Assembly (NCBI GenBank): GCA_022592435.1
Contig: JABYQS010000138.1
Coordinates: 38,402-102,401 of the forward strand
Direction of reading: 5' to 3'
Length of the DNA stretch: 64,000 nt
DNA from: Cerioporus squamosus
Lineage: Eukaryota > Basidiomycota > Agaricomycetes > Polyporales > Polyporaceae
Shown here: positions 23,701 through 35,477 of the stretch, one piece after another
How positions within the stretch are numbered: position 1 is the stretch's first letter
Layout of the letters: each line of letters opens with the position of its first letter
Position numbers and translations under genes: made by a program
Notes under the pieces: model-generated
What the model was told of the DNA's origin: nothing
Databases searched by the model: none
What the model saw: only the letters and a program-made list of their open reading frames with translations

Positions 23701-25332
23701 ATGGCACAGGTATGATAGACAGGCTTCTGCACCCCGATCATTTCTTGACCATAAGCCGCAGCCCACGTCTTCCAGCCTCACGTCCTCCGTCTCCGCCATG
23801 GGGACTATTCAAGTTCGCCGTGTTCATGGGGTGGGCGGATTGAACCATGATGTATGGAAGCTGGTCTTGGAAGACCTGAGCGCGATATGCGAGAAGACAA
23901 ACCACCTACTGCAAGTCATGCGCGTATGTCGCGCATTCTACCAGCTCGGGTTGAAGGCGTTGCTGGATCGGGGTGTCGCACTCGACAGTGAAGACACAGT
24001 GGAGTCCTTCTGTCACTTCATCACCGGACGCAACAGCTACTGCGCCCCCCTCCTGAAGAGCCTCGTGCTCGAACTACCCCACATATCCGAAACCACTGCG
24101 CGAGCCTTGTGCTCGGTCGTGCGACGTACCACACGTTTGCGACAACTCTCAATATCCCACTTCGAGGCCCTCCTCCTCTCCGCTCCGGATGCAGTCGACA
24201 TCTTCGCCGATATGGAGTCTATACGACTACTCACCGTGGCCGCGAAAGAACCGGGAGCTGTCGTCCCATTCCTCACCTACCTCCGATCTCCCTTGACCTC
24301 GGTCAGTCTCATTTTCGATCCCATCGACCGAGAGCCAGGCCATCACGAAGTTCTATGGGACTTCAACCCCCTCGCTCTTCTGGAGCTCTCACAATCGACC
24401 CTTCGTTCCGCGCACGTAGACCATGTCGCCATGTCCGGGTGGGCCGACACCTCCTTCCCCAACCTCGAGGCGCTCGAGGTGACAGCGGTCAGGTTGCCGT
24501 CGACCGACGTCCTCGCGCGCATCTTCCCCAAGTTATCCACATTCCACATGCACCACGTCTTTTGGGCCGACGGCTCCAACGACATGGACACCGCCATCGC
24601 GCGCCGCAACACAAACATCCTCGCACAGGAACGCAGCGGGAGCTGGTCGCAGCTCGCGTCTGTTACGGGCTCGGACGTCGACATATTCTCCTTGGGCCTG
24701 GTCCAGTCTCCGGTGTCGAAGATGGTCGTCTATGCTGACCCCCTGTCAGGCGCGGACCCGGAGCGGGTGATACTCCAGTCGCTGCTGGAGTTCACTCCGA
24801 AGCTCACCACTTTCGAGCTCATTACCTCGGAGGACCTCTCCGGGCTTGGTTGGCCGCTCGACCGGAGCAGGATGTACGAGCTCGCACGGATGGAGAAGAT
24901 GCCCGCCGAACGGAAGAGCCTCATCAGCACCACGGTGCAGCGGTTCCGAGATGTCTTCGTGAGTACCACTTCCTCGTCCTTGCACCCTCCTTCATGACGC
25001 TGACCGAAGCCACATGTGCATGGCAACTTCGACAGGACGAACACCGCTTCGTGATCAAAGAGTCAGCGTGCAAGCTCACGGAGCTCACCATGACCGTTCG
25101 CGTCCCCTGCCCGGTCCGCGACTGCTGGTTCCCCGACGCAGCCGACTCCGACGCCCTCCAGCAACCTCAAGAGTGCCCAGTCTGGGAGGCGCTCCGCAAG
25201 TACAATCTGACCGCCGAGGCTGGGTTGACCTGCGATGCCGCTGCGACGTTGCAGGAGGTCCATTTGCGCGTGCGGCACAACCACGAAGAAGTGCAGCGTC
25301 GCACACGAGGGTTTGCGCCTCTGCGCGGGTAG
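23701..25332 (+). CDS. F-box/LRR-like protein, paralogue 1
   Basis: Exons are 23701-23709, 23756-24958 and 25036-25332, 502 residues. The first exon codes only Met-Ala-Gln and is joined by a 46-nt intron; the neighbouring paralogue has the same arrangement, which supports this start over the in-frame ATG at 23798. Residues about 35-75 (LNHDVWKLVLEDLS, then LLQVMRVCRAFYQLGLKALL) resemble the degenerate F-box that opens many agaricomycete F-box proteins. Leucine-rich irregular repeats follow without a named motif (LRQLSISHFEALLLSAPDAV, GWADTSFPNLEALEVTAVRL). F-box proteins recruit substrates to SCF ubiquitin ligases through Skp1, but with such a weak F-box that role is inference. The same domain order and shared words such as LPSTDVLA, SGWAD and LEFTP link it to the gene at 26057-27978, its tandem duplicate. 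Confidence 0.8.
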
Positions 25333-26056
25333 GATGTGGGCCAGCTAGCTGTGCGTCACCGAGGTTCGCAGCTCCGGATGCCAGATGGTTACAGGCCGGG
25401 GTATCCTCAGTTGTTGCCTCTGCTTTATGCCGGGAGGATTCGGTGGTTGCGGCCGGTGGCAGCAGTTTATGCGTGTGTCGTGCTGTGTCGTGCTTTCTTA
25501 CTTCATTCTCCTCCGTTTTATGGGACATTGTTCTGGATGCTATCGACGTTGTTCCGGATTTCGTACTTGTTTGATTATCTCTCTCCATCTATCCCTGCTC
25601 AGTGCTCATGTCTTGTATCGTTATTCTTCTCCATCTGGAACCACTCTCCTGTTTGTATGTACCACCCCTCGTTCCCGCACGATACACAGTATAGTGCGGT
25701 CGTATACCGAGGCTATCCGTACAATGTAATCGAGAGATAGCCCATGGAACACACTATTAGTCTGCTCGTCTGCCACCGTGCAAGTTCGCCTTGAGATGCT
25801 TTGCGACGCGGCTACAACTTCGCCCGCGACGCCGCCCTAGTGTTGATCGTCCGCACTGCGCAGACGCGTCAAGATTAGATCGGGCCTTTCGCACGGCCAG
25901 CCGGTATGATCGATTCGCCATATAAAGAAATACTCTGACCAAACGAGACCATACAGGGCGCCTATATACATGGTATGTCGCGCAAGTCCGTTTTCCCCAC
26001 TTTCACCATCTCTTCCTCGAAACCTGCGTCTGTGGTTCTCCGGGAGGGTTATAGTT
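25333..26056. other. Intergenic region between tandem F-box paralogues
   Basis: About 720 bp hold the 3' end of paralogue 1 and the promoter of paralogue 2. A T-rich tract runs from about 25490 to 25690. No gene is supported. Confidence 0.5.
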
Positions 26057-27978
26057 ATGACACAGGTACGAGCTACTATACTACTACGCTCAGTGCTTTG
26101 TTGACCACAGCGCGTCGCAGCTCCGGCCGCCGTCAACAGTGTCCTCCGCTCCGAGGCGTGGTCAGACCACGCCCTGCAAAACGGCGGACTTGAACCAAGA
26201 TGTCATGAGACTTATTCTGCAGGAGCTCAGTACACAACACAAGTCCTCCCTGCTGGCTGTTATGCGTACGTCCCGGGTAATGCACCACCTCGCCGTCGAG
26301 GCCCTCCTTGCCTGCGGAGTCGTCCTGCAGGATGAAGGGGCGGCATCCTCGTTCTGCGCATTCATGGCAAGACGATACTACTGTCAGACACCACTCCTGG
26401 GAAGCAGTCTTGTGCTTCCCTCTGCCGCCCTCTCCTCAACCACCGCCCTCGCGCTATGCTCGACAATGGCACGAGCCACGCAACTACGGCAGTTATACAT
26501 CCCACATATCGACGTCCTTCTCTGCTCCGCCCCAGAGCTGGGCGCGGTGATTGGTCGCATGGAACGCCTTGAGGTGCTGGAGGTGGATGCTCAACGACCG
26601 AGCGACGCCGTCTCGGCACTTCTCTCAACTCTCCGCGCTCCACTCTCCCGCTTCAGCCTACATTTCAATTACTCCCAGCCCCGGGACCGCCTGGAGGAAT
26701 CCCCAACCCCGACGCTCATTCTCATCGCCCTCCTGCAGCGGACGTCACAAACCCTGGTACATATCTCCCTCGAGAACGTGACGATATCTGGATGGGCCGA
26801 CATCGTTCTCCCCAAGCTCGAGCATTTGGAGGCGACGGCAGTCGAGCTGCCTTCCACCGACGTCCTGGCCCACGCCCTTCCCAACCTCGCTACCCTCGTC
26901 ATCCGCGATGTTTACTGGGACCCCAAAGAGCCGGTGGACGTGCGCACGGCGGTCTCGCGACGCGACGACAACCACTCCCGCCAAGAGCGCCACGGGAGTT
27001 GGCCTCACCTGAAGAGCATCACCGGGCCCGTCGTCGAGGTCTTCTCGCTGGGTGCCATCTGTTCCGTGCCGCACCTCATCCTCAAGCCGGATCAACGCTC
27101 GGACACGGACCTCGTCATGCTCCGGGCATTGTTGGAGTTTACTCCGGGCCTGGCACGTCTGGAGCTGTCCACCCGCGAGGACATTTTCGACCTCGGGTGG
27201 CCGTTCGACGAGGAGGCGATGTGGGACCTTCGTGAGCTTGAGGAGAGGTCGGATGTTTGGGAGCAGGCCGTGTTGCATACGCAGATGGAGTTAAGCCAGA
27301 CCTTCGTGAGTTGCTTGCTATGATCCGTAGACCATGCTCAAACCACTGACCTGTGTCCTTCTCTGGGATCGCCATCTACAGAACTCATACCACGCGCTCT
27401 TCCAAACGTCCGCACGCAGGCTTAGGCTCGAAGAGCTTGTTTTCCGTGTCCACGTCCCATGCTTTGTGCACGACTGCACTCCCGGGCGTGAAGTCGCCGA
27501 GGTCGTCGAGCCCGGTACACAACCACATCCCGAAGGGCACTCGCGAGGATGCCCAACTGCAGAGGCTTTGAAGGATTACGACACGCTGGGAAGCCTCGAG
27601 GCCTTTTTTACCCGGGCCCCTTCACTACGGAAGGGAGAGCTGCTAGTCATGCACCACGACGACCCGGTGGCGCACTACATCTGCCAGAGTGTGGAAGTGC
27701 ACGCGCGCGGATCCGTATACTCCGCCGGGGGTATACGCCTGGTACCCTCGCGTGCCCGTCCAATGCGGATGCTTACGAGCAGAGGTGCCTTCCCTGCGAG
27801 CCCGGAGGGCAAGCCCTGTGACGATCACGACGGTGTTCACGACTTCTCTGTCTTTCCCTGTTGTTTTTTCTTTCGATTCTTCATTCCGTATTGGGACTTC
27901 GACATGCGTATTGCTTCATGTACTCTATACCTTACGTTTCTCCACCACGCGCTCAGCTCGAGCCTCGTTCATCACTAG
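26057..27978 (+). CDS. F-box/LRR-like protein, paralogue 2
   Basis: Exons are 26057-26065, 26121-27305 and 27382-27978, up to 596 residues. As in paralogue 1 the first exon is nine bases (Met-Thr-Gln) followed by a 55-nt intron. The F-box-like start is LNQDVMRLILQEL with LLAVMRTSRVMHHLAVEALL, then LRQLYIPHIDVLLCSAPELG, SGWADIVLPKLEHLEATAVELP, SGWAD-type and LEFTPGLARLEL segments in the same order as its neighbour. The C-terminus is odd. Paralogue 1 stops soon after its VRHNHEE region, whereas this frame runs on through about 60 residues rich in Phe and His that look like translated 3' untranslated sequence. The ancestral stop may have been lost, or a 3' intron was missed. An SCF role is inferred from the family only. 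Confidence 0.75.
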
Positions 27979-28828
27979 CATGATTGCTCGTATCCTTATC
28001 CATCTACGTTATATCTCTACCGTGTCATTACTATCACCATCGTGCTACACGTCCTCGGAGGCTACCATGTAACCAAGTAATGTAGAGTATGTCAATGGTA
28101 CAGAACACACGCTCCATCGAGTCCAAAGGCACCTCAATCTCCAGCGATACGCCAGCGCGACGTTCTGGAGGTTCGAGCCTTCGGGACATTTTGCGTCCTG
28201 ACTAGCGGCTTGCGATTGTGTCCTTCGTGCTTGTGCAGAAGGACTCTACGTAGCCTGCGAGATATTGACTGTGAACCTCGAGGAAGAAGTTCACGACCGC
28301 CTTGTGGAGGTTGTATGCCTCGCCCACCACTACATCCAACGAGCAGGATAATTGGGGCATCGAGGTAGCGTCCGTACTCTTGAACGGCGTCGAAGCAGCA
28401 ATTTCCATCTGAGCTCCAGAAGATACGGCCTCCCTAGAAACAACCTGCCGGGCGAGTTAGCACGCGCAAGGAGCTAGTAGCGGAAGCCAGGAGGCGCACC
28501 GGGCGCTCGGGCATACCGGCGTCGCCGCACACGCAAGTCTATCTCGAGCATCTAGCAGTATATCCAACATGTGAAATGTGAGCTCAGAACCTGCAGATAG
28601 GAGCAGCGTTATCCTGGAATACGTATCCTGCTAGAAGGGATGCAATCGCAACTTGAGCCTCGCCGCCGCACACGCGCTTCCTCGCGGTGGGCGTCTTGTC
28701 GCAGTACTTGAGACGCTCTCCCACCCTCCCCGACTCTCCACCCATCCACCCACCCGATCAGTCACGTAGAGCACAAAACCACCACCGACAGTGTCAGTAC
28801 TTGCCTACCTCCTTTATGAACCACGATC
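27979..28828. other. Intergenic region with one small minus-strand open frame
   Basis: A 68-codon minus-strand frame at 28202-28408 starts with an ATG in an AG-ATG context, so it could equally be an internal exon. It has a plausible amphipathic composition (VVGEAYNLHKAVVNFFLEV), but I recognise no family, and no flanking exons could be joined to it. The remainder holds nothing I can support. The promoter of the next gene should lie just before 28829. Confidence 0.3.
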
Positions 28829-30055
28829 ATGGCCAAGAGACAAGCTATGATGAAGAGCCACCTGCCTGAGGGCGCAACCACCTCGAACCGGTCCTTGCGC
28901 GAGGTACGTGACGGGCCCCAGCTCACGCGACACCTTTGTGTTCACGATCAGCTGCCTTAACAGACCCACGATGCTCTCTACGCGCTGACAACGCTGGGTC
29001 AAACGATTCAGCGGGAGGCGGAAAGGAGGTTGTACGAGGAGGTCACCGTGCGCACCTCGGCCGAACTTCGCTCGTTCCACAGGGCCCTCGCCGACGGGAA
29101 CATGGCTGAGAGGAGCGCGGCGATACGCTCCTTCGTCCTCGACTGGCCTAGACATCAAGCACTGTCAGTCATGGACGTGGTGCACCTCGCGTGTATTCTG
29201 TGCAAGCTTACCGCTGTCGAGCACCTCCAACTTCCGGTCGTGTGCACGTCCTACTCCATCTTCGCCTACGACACCGGTCCTTCGGCTGGGAAAGTTAGGC
29301 CGCTCTTGCCCCCGTCAATGTTCCTGGACCTTTTTCAGGCGATACGTCCTCAGCCACATCTACGAGTTCTAGACGTCACCCTAGAACTCCTTATCCGCAT
29401 CCCCCCAGAGGCGCTAAGACATGTCGAATGCCTCAGCCTCCACATCGAGGCACACGAGCAACCCAGGGCGTGCTCCGCAGTCTCATGGTTGTTCGGGAAC
29501 AATCTGCGAAGCCTGCGCATTTTGCGATCGTGCTTCGGGCAATATCCTGGCCCGCAAGAGTCGCCGGCGCGTATATGCGCTGTGCTGGACCTGACAGGGC
29601 TCACCTACCTCGAGCTCCGTGACATCGACGTCCTGGTATGTGGTTCCAGCCGCTCTGACGTAGCGAGATCGCGCTGACGTGCTCGCGTCTAGGGAACATG
29701 TACAGCCGAGAGTGTTGATGCGTTGGCGAACACCGAGGAGGGGCAGCATGCGTTGCATACGGTTCCAGCGCTGACGACAATCGTCTGGGAGCCGTGTTGG
29801 GCTCGACGCGGCTCGAAGGGTGAGCCGTCGTACCACCGGATGGTCCGGGCATACTCGGAGGACCTGCTGAAAATCTTCGGCGAGGAGTTGGTATTCCTCT
29901 GCGAGGATGGCTCGAGTGCGCGGCCGATAGGACGCGAACTTGGGCGATCCATCCCGCCGACGAAGGCCTGGGTAGAACACAGGTGGCGGGAGTTGGACTC
30001 GTGGGGAGAGTTGTCCGTGAAGTGGGAGATCAAGACTGGCGGTTTGCACCTGTAG
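28829..30055 (+). CDS. F-box-type LRR-like protein lacking a clear F-box
   Basis: Exons are 28829-28903, 28964-29635 and 29693-30055, 369 residues; both introns (60 and 57 nt) are GT-AG and in phase. The segment LGQTIQREAERRLYEEVTVR and then SFHRALADGNMAERSAAIRSFVLDW matches the pattern that follows the F-box in many agaricomycete F-box proteins, where an AERLLY-like helix precedes leucine-rich repeats. The F-box itself is reduced to about 25 residues encoded by exon 1 and is not recognisable. Leucine-rich stretches continue (LRVLDVTLELLIRIPPEAL, LTYLELRDIDVL). The function is unknown. It lies in the same cluster as the paralogues upstream but is not closely similar to them. Confidence 0.7.
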
Positions 30056-31168
30056 TGACGTGGACGGACGCGAGCGAGAAGACCTGCGATGGAGGAACAC
30101 CCACATACTGTAATACTAGCTTTTCCTTGGTCCACATTCCTATATCGCATCATCTTTACCTGGGACTCTCGCAAAGACGTCGATCCGGGGATAATGCTAA
30201 TGCATGCACTCACCGTCGCAGCTACGGCCTGGCGCACAATTCCAACGGCATCAGCTGCCCAATGCCTTCCTATGCGTACTCTGTCCGGTATGTTCTGTCG
30301 TTTATTGCAGCGGGTTGGAGGCCGAATCTTCGCTGGCCTTTGCGTTCGAGAAGCGAGAAGATATGTTTCACGTACCAGCCAGAACGCCCACAGGACAGAT
30401 CAACCTAGATCGACATAGCACTGAGGCTTTGCATGACACGGGAATGCCGTCGAAATCAGGAAGACTGTATATCGACAAGAGCTAGAACTAGATGGAGAAG
30501 ATAGTCATCACAGTCAGGAGCAAGGGGCGACGGGCAGCGACGCGCGCCAGAGACAATTCTCCCCTCTTCTTCTCTCTGAGACTCGCCGCAACCACTTCCT
30601 ACCACCTTGAATGTTGGACTCATTGTACTTCACTGTTCCTAGCACTGTGTGGATGTTCTGGCTCCTGGCAGGATGCATATTATATCGGATATGTCGACCA
30701 GGACCGGTGACTGGAGCAACGTCTGCGGCAAGTCCTCACTGTCACTATTTCCCAGACTTCGGGAGAATCAAACCACCATCTGGCCTGCTGTCGATGTAGG
30801 GTTCTCCCTTCGATCACCTAGGTTATCTGAACAGCTCGGGAAACATGACTCTGCTCGACTTAGGTGTATGGCGACGTGGCAAACTCTTCGATCCGGATTC
30901 GTTACAACGAGCAAAACATATTGAAAGAAAAGATACGAGCACTGGGATACAAAGTCACAGACCTTATGGACCAAGGCCGCACTCCTATCGTTCACAAACG
31001 ATACTCTCGCGACTGCGACTCCCTCGCACATCCATTGGTACCTCCGTCGAACTTTGCAACGCACTTGCAGCATTCGTGAGAGGTACGGAACTGCACTATC
31101 GTACCCTTGGATCGGATTTCAGTCAAAAGCTCGATAACGATCGATGATTGCATATGAGCTCACCAAAG
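30056..31168. other. Intergenic stretch of 1.1 kb
   Basis: Only short, mutually overlapping open frames (for example 30089-30418 and 30845-31147) with no domain or splice structure. Nothing is supported here. Confidence 0.5.
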
Positions 31169-32435
31169 TTACACAGGTTCGATGCGCTGCCAGTTTACAT
31201 TGTCAAAGCGGTTCCTCGGGAAGACGGTGTACTGTGGCTTTTCGTCTGATGACTCGAAGCGCACACAACGCCCGCGCGGGAGTATGACAGCGAACGTCCG
31301 GATCTTTAAGAACGCAAAGACATCCCTCTGGACGTCGTGGAAGAGCGCGCGGGATCGCTCCTCGGAGTAGAGGCCCTGCACGTCTGCCCAAGCGGGGCTC
31401 CACACAACAACACGTAGCCTTGGTAAGTGTTCATTCGCGTGCTGAAGGTAGTCTATGTAGAGGAAATGTGGCGGATGGTGCGGGGGTACCTGTCGCACTT
31501 CCTCAGTGCTGCGAATAGGTGCCGTCGTGTGAAGACGTACCTTGAGACGAGATCCATCATGGGCGACCTCGAGGTATTCCAAAAGTGATAGTCTGAGCTG
31601 CGCAGCGCCGAAGAAGTCGAGCGGATGCTTGTATGGCTTATTGGGCGTTATACGCAGCCTACGCAGCGTCTCAGCCATTGAGCTGATCTTGGGGTAATTA
31701 GAACCTCGGCGAGAAGCCCCACCACTCTGATCGCTGCCCGTGCAAATTGAGCGCGACAAGGTGCGCCACCGGATGTCTTGGTGCAACTGGCACGATGTCA
31801 TCATGGAGCAGGTGCGCCTTGACATTGAGCGTGCGGACGCTCGGAGGGAGGTGGAATCCGTTGCTGCGCAGCGTCTTGACGTGTTTATGGACGGCTCGGT
31901 CGAGGTTCGATGGCACGGCGTTCCATCGATCGTCAGCAGGAGGGGACACGAGAAGGGTCAGATGTTCCACTCTTCCGTCTCGCAGGGCGTCCATCATCTC
32001 CATGAACCACCGAGCGGCGTTCTTGGGGTGAGAACTCGTTTGTCCTCTACCCACTCAAGCCTCAGGATGCGTGTCAAGGCTGCTTTGTGGGGATCCTCCG
32101 CGATGGCTGCACTGTAGCACCGGAGGGCTTGGAGAGAGCGGAGTGTGACGTCCTTGTAGAGCGGCGCTGTGGCGATGGCGTTGGTGTACTTGTTAACCCG
32201 TTGCCAGCCCCGCGAAGTCTTCCTGCCTTCGAATGTGCTTGCATATCTCCGTCCAGGTTTCCACCGGTAGGGATTTATATATGCGTTGTATCTCCGCTAT
32301 CTCCAGTCTGGTCTGACGTCGGGTGGTTTCACAGTTACAGGCCGTGGTATGTGTGGCGAGGACTGGCACACTTACCGGCACAGCGACCTTGCGTTTAACT
32401 CGGACGAGTGGTTTGGATTGGTTCTTCTTCGCCAT
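31169..32435 (-). pseudogene. F-box protein pseudogene with frameshifts
   Basis: Minus strand. The N-terminus has a basic tail (MAKKNQSKPLVRVKRK) and a good F-box-like motif, SLPVETWTEICKHIRRQEDF, then AGLAT. The homologous continuation, QRVNKYTNAIATAPLYKDVT, is in another frame from about 32200. A second shift lies near 32010-32055 (from RILRLEW to ARWFMEMMDALRDGRVEHLT), and a third near 31695-31715, after which NYPKISSMAETLRRLRI runs to the stop at 31169. None of the junctions has room for a normal intron; the only candidate at the second would be 29 nt. I conclude this is a decayed F-box/LRR-like gene rather than a spliced one. Sequencing error at three places is possible but less likely. 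It belongs to the cluster of F-box-like genes around it. Confidence 0.65.
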
Positions 32436-32935
32436 TGAAGTAGCTCAGAGGTGAGGGGCGCAAATAGATGTGGAGATTGTGCTGTGACGTGCGGATGGTA
32501 GAGGTGGTTGGAGGAGAGGAATCGGTGGTGCGTAATAGCCGAACGCAACTCGTCCGGCACGTGCCGCCGTAAAGTCTGTACATTTGCTTTATCCCGTGTC
32601 TTCCTCTGTTGCAATAACAAATTGATCTAGCCTCGTTCATACAGGCCCGCTCTCAGCTCATCCACGATATCGTACCTAGGACCTTACTGACAAGCATTAT
32701 ATGTACCTTCCGGCCTATACCTACCGCGCACAACTTGCCGTCCTCGTCGCGCAATCTTACTCGTCGCATCTGTGCCTTTAATATGTTCGATTTCCTCTGC
32801 GCTGTTCAGTCACGTCCTCGCCTCTGCAACGAACACCATGACATCGAGCCTGCTTGGCCTCAGGACCGCAGACGCTACCACCACGGATAGACATCTCATG
32901 CCTACTTGCACTTGTACAATTGCACGATCTAATCT

Positions 32936-34106
32936 CTACAACATTGACAATATGAACGTATTCTTCGTGGCCTTCGCATCCAAAATACCCATCCGGATCA
33001 TGTCCCAGTCGCTGAGCGACTTGCCCGGATGCGTGACACACGAGAACTCGGTGTCAGGCTCGAGGTTCGGAAACAGCTGCTCGATCTGGCGTCCGAGCCT
33101 TATATAAGCACTCCGGAGAAACCGTAGAGTTCGCCTGGCAGGTCAAATGTAGGGTGCGAAGTGGGTGGTTACCGACCTGGCCATCGACGAGTCGGCCCGG
33201 CCGCGCGAGGACTTCCGACTCCTGCAGTCTGATCTTGGGCAGGACCAGCTCGACCAGGTTCCTGCACCCCGCCTCGAGGTGAGACAATGCATCGAAGGTG
33301 GGCGCACGTCTCGCCATTCTTGAGCATGTCAGCACCAGCCTCCGAAGCTCCGGCCACACGATGGCGACCCGCGCCAGGTCATCGACGCTCACCCACAGCG
33401 GCGACGCGTCCAGCCGCACCTCGACGTCCTCAAGGGTGGGGATGTGCATGAGTGGACGGAACGCGCACCCGAACGAGACGTCGGACCATCGTGGGAGGAG
33501 TTCCGCCTCCTCGACTTTGACTCTGCGCAGGACCGGGAACGATGTGGACGAAAGCGCGAGCGTGTATGCGTGGTCGCGCGAGGTTTCGTCTGGCGTGTCG
33601 AGCTTGTCCCACTGGTTCCGATAGAAGAAGACGTGCAGTTCTTCGAGCGCTGGAGCGCGAGTCACATGGAGGAACTGGTAGAGACATGGGAGCTCCCCTC
33701 GCAGAAAGAGGGCGGTCAGGGAAGGCGCATAGAGTGCCGGGAGGGTCTCCGGGCCGAACGCAGGCAGATGGAGCTGCAAAGAGGTAAGGGAAGGGATGCT
33801 GACCACGAGTTGTAGGAGGAGTAACTGCGAGACGTCTTTGAGGCGGCACTCCGCGTATGAGAGGATAAAGGGCGCATTCGGCCGGTAGCGTACAATGACG
33901 GGCTCGTGGCTTCCACCGACCGATGTGAGCGCAGCCACGATGGGTCCAAAGTGTGGGACGCTTGCTAAGGAGATGTTTCCCGCGATGTGGACATCTTCTT
34001 CCACCTTCTCGCTCTCGGGCAGGCCGACAGTGAGAACGATGGTGTGATCTGATATCATGGTGCAGTGGTTCCCGGGAGCTTTGTGACCGTGTCCGAGAGC
34101 AAGCAT
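32936..34106 (-). CDS. F-box/LRR-like protein, 3' structure unresolved
   Basis: Minus strand. One long frame from the ATG at 34106 to 33054 codes leucine-rich irregular repeats (SIPSLTSLQLHLPAF, LPALYAPSLTALFLRGELP, ALEELHVFFYRNQW, WPELRRLVLTCSRM, CRNLVELVLPKIRL), as in agaricomycete F-box proteins. The typical C-terminal end of this family (RLGRQIEQLFPNLEP and onward to a stop near 32936) is in a different frame, starting around 33120. A 42-nt GT-AG segment there (donor GTCGGTAACC, acceptor TTGACCTGCCAG) does not by itself correct the frame. So either an unusual splice, a small frameshift or an assembly error lies near 33110-33170. The F-box is missing from this frame, and upstream exons between 34110 and 34430 are likely but could not be defined. 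The function is unknown. Confidence 0.6.
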
Positions 34107-34452
34107 GGCCTCGCGAGAGTGGCACCTGCAACGATGAGTAAGGTGGGTATAGAGATTGAGTGAGGATGAGAGTCGCTCAGGTAAGCTTCCTTAAGCTTAC
34201 CACGGTCGTGTGTTCTGAGTGAACCGGCTTTCATATTGACCGTCCGCGAGGCTCCAAAGAACAATGTCGCCGTGAAAGAATGCTTCAACACGGACAAGGC
34301 AGATTGTTCTAGCCAAGCAATGGAAGATGGAAGTCGACATTCGAACAGACGAGAGCGTGAGGACGAATTTGACGGATCGTGACGGCGGGCTATCCAGCCT
34401 ACATATAGGCGTGGAGGCAATTCATGCATTCCATCAACCTAACAAAGAAGCG

Positions 34453-35222
34453 ATGTCTACTCAGCGTAATGTACCTCTACTTGTTGAACTAGGATCAACA
34501 CTCACCTCGTCCGCACAACAGCGAAGATCGGGCAGCTCGTACCCTTGGAAGCCAAGCCTGATCAGTCGCAGGCACTCCGGGACTTCCTCCTGAAAGGCTA
34601 CAGCCTCTTGTCCGGGGACCAGGAGCCCGAGACGCTCCAATGGTACGCAGTCAAGTACGACACGCCGACGCCGACGTATGCGATCATCGACTCCTTCGCC
34701 GCCGAGAGTGGGCGTCAGGCGCACCTCGCGGGGAAGGTCGCGGAGGCGTTGCTGGCCAACAGCGACAAGCTCCTCGCAACCAGCCCTGATATCCCAGCTG
34801 GAGCCTTCGACATCCTCGCGAGCAAGATCAAGTCGCTCGATGCGCAGAGCGACGTCAAGAAGGGGCTGGCAATCGGGCTGAGGGTGCTGCTGAAGGCGAA
34901 GGAGGATCAGGTGCAGGGAGTCCGGGAGTTTCTCAAGGTGAGTCGTGTTCATTGGCTGCGCAGACAATGACCGTTGAACGAACGATCGCCTCGGAAGGGT
35001 GCTCTTCCGCTCGTCGAGGCTGAGCCGCTGACGCCTGTATGGTACGCGATCGAATTTCCGGGGACGAACGTATTCGGCATCATCGACTTCTTCGCGACTC
35101 AGGAGGGTTTGGATCAGCATCTGCAGGGGAAGGTCGCCGAGGCGTTGTTTGCAAACGTCGATAGGTTGCTGAAGGGCTCACCTGATATCGTAAAGTTGGA
35201 AGTACTGGCAGTCAAGATCTAG
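34453..35222 (+). CDS. Fused tandem ABM-like dimeric alpha/beta-barrel protein
   Basis: Exons are 34453-34465, 34522-34937 and 34998-35222, 217 residues. The 13-nt first exon joins MSTQ to PKIGQLVPLEAKPDQ through a 56-nt intron. Two copies of the same fold lie in tandem: repeat 1, about residues 5-110, contains LQWYAVKYDTPTPTYAIIDSF then HLAGKVAEALLANSDKLL; repeat 2, about 135-217, contains PVWYAIEFPGTNVFGIIDFF then HLQGKVAEALFANVDRLL. Both match the antibiotic-biosynthesis-monooxygenase-like (dimeric alpha/beta barrel) pattern, in which two such units make the barrel, so this chain may form one barrel by itself. The catalytic role is unknown; many fungal members are uncharacterised stress or metabolic proteins. 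A cytosolic location is likely because no signal or membrane segment is visible. Confidence 0.82.
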
Positions 35223-35477
35223 CACGTCACCATTGTACGTTCCATGAATCTTCTGGAGAGCCATCGTTCATGCATCAACTCGTGAACAGTCGCGTGCGAG
35301 GTACCAATGGATTCATTGCGAGCAGTAAATGGTAGCGTGATGTTGAGAATATACTGTATTACACTAGAGGTATGCGAGGGAGACGGAGGATGAGTGCGGG
35401 TGTTGAACCTACAAAGTCCATGCAATACAAGGCTTGTCCGTCAGTGGGGCGCGGTCTTGAGCGGTCGTGCCATTAGG

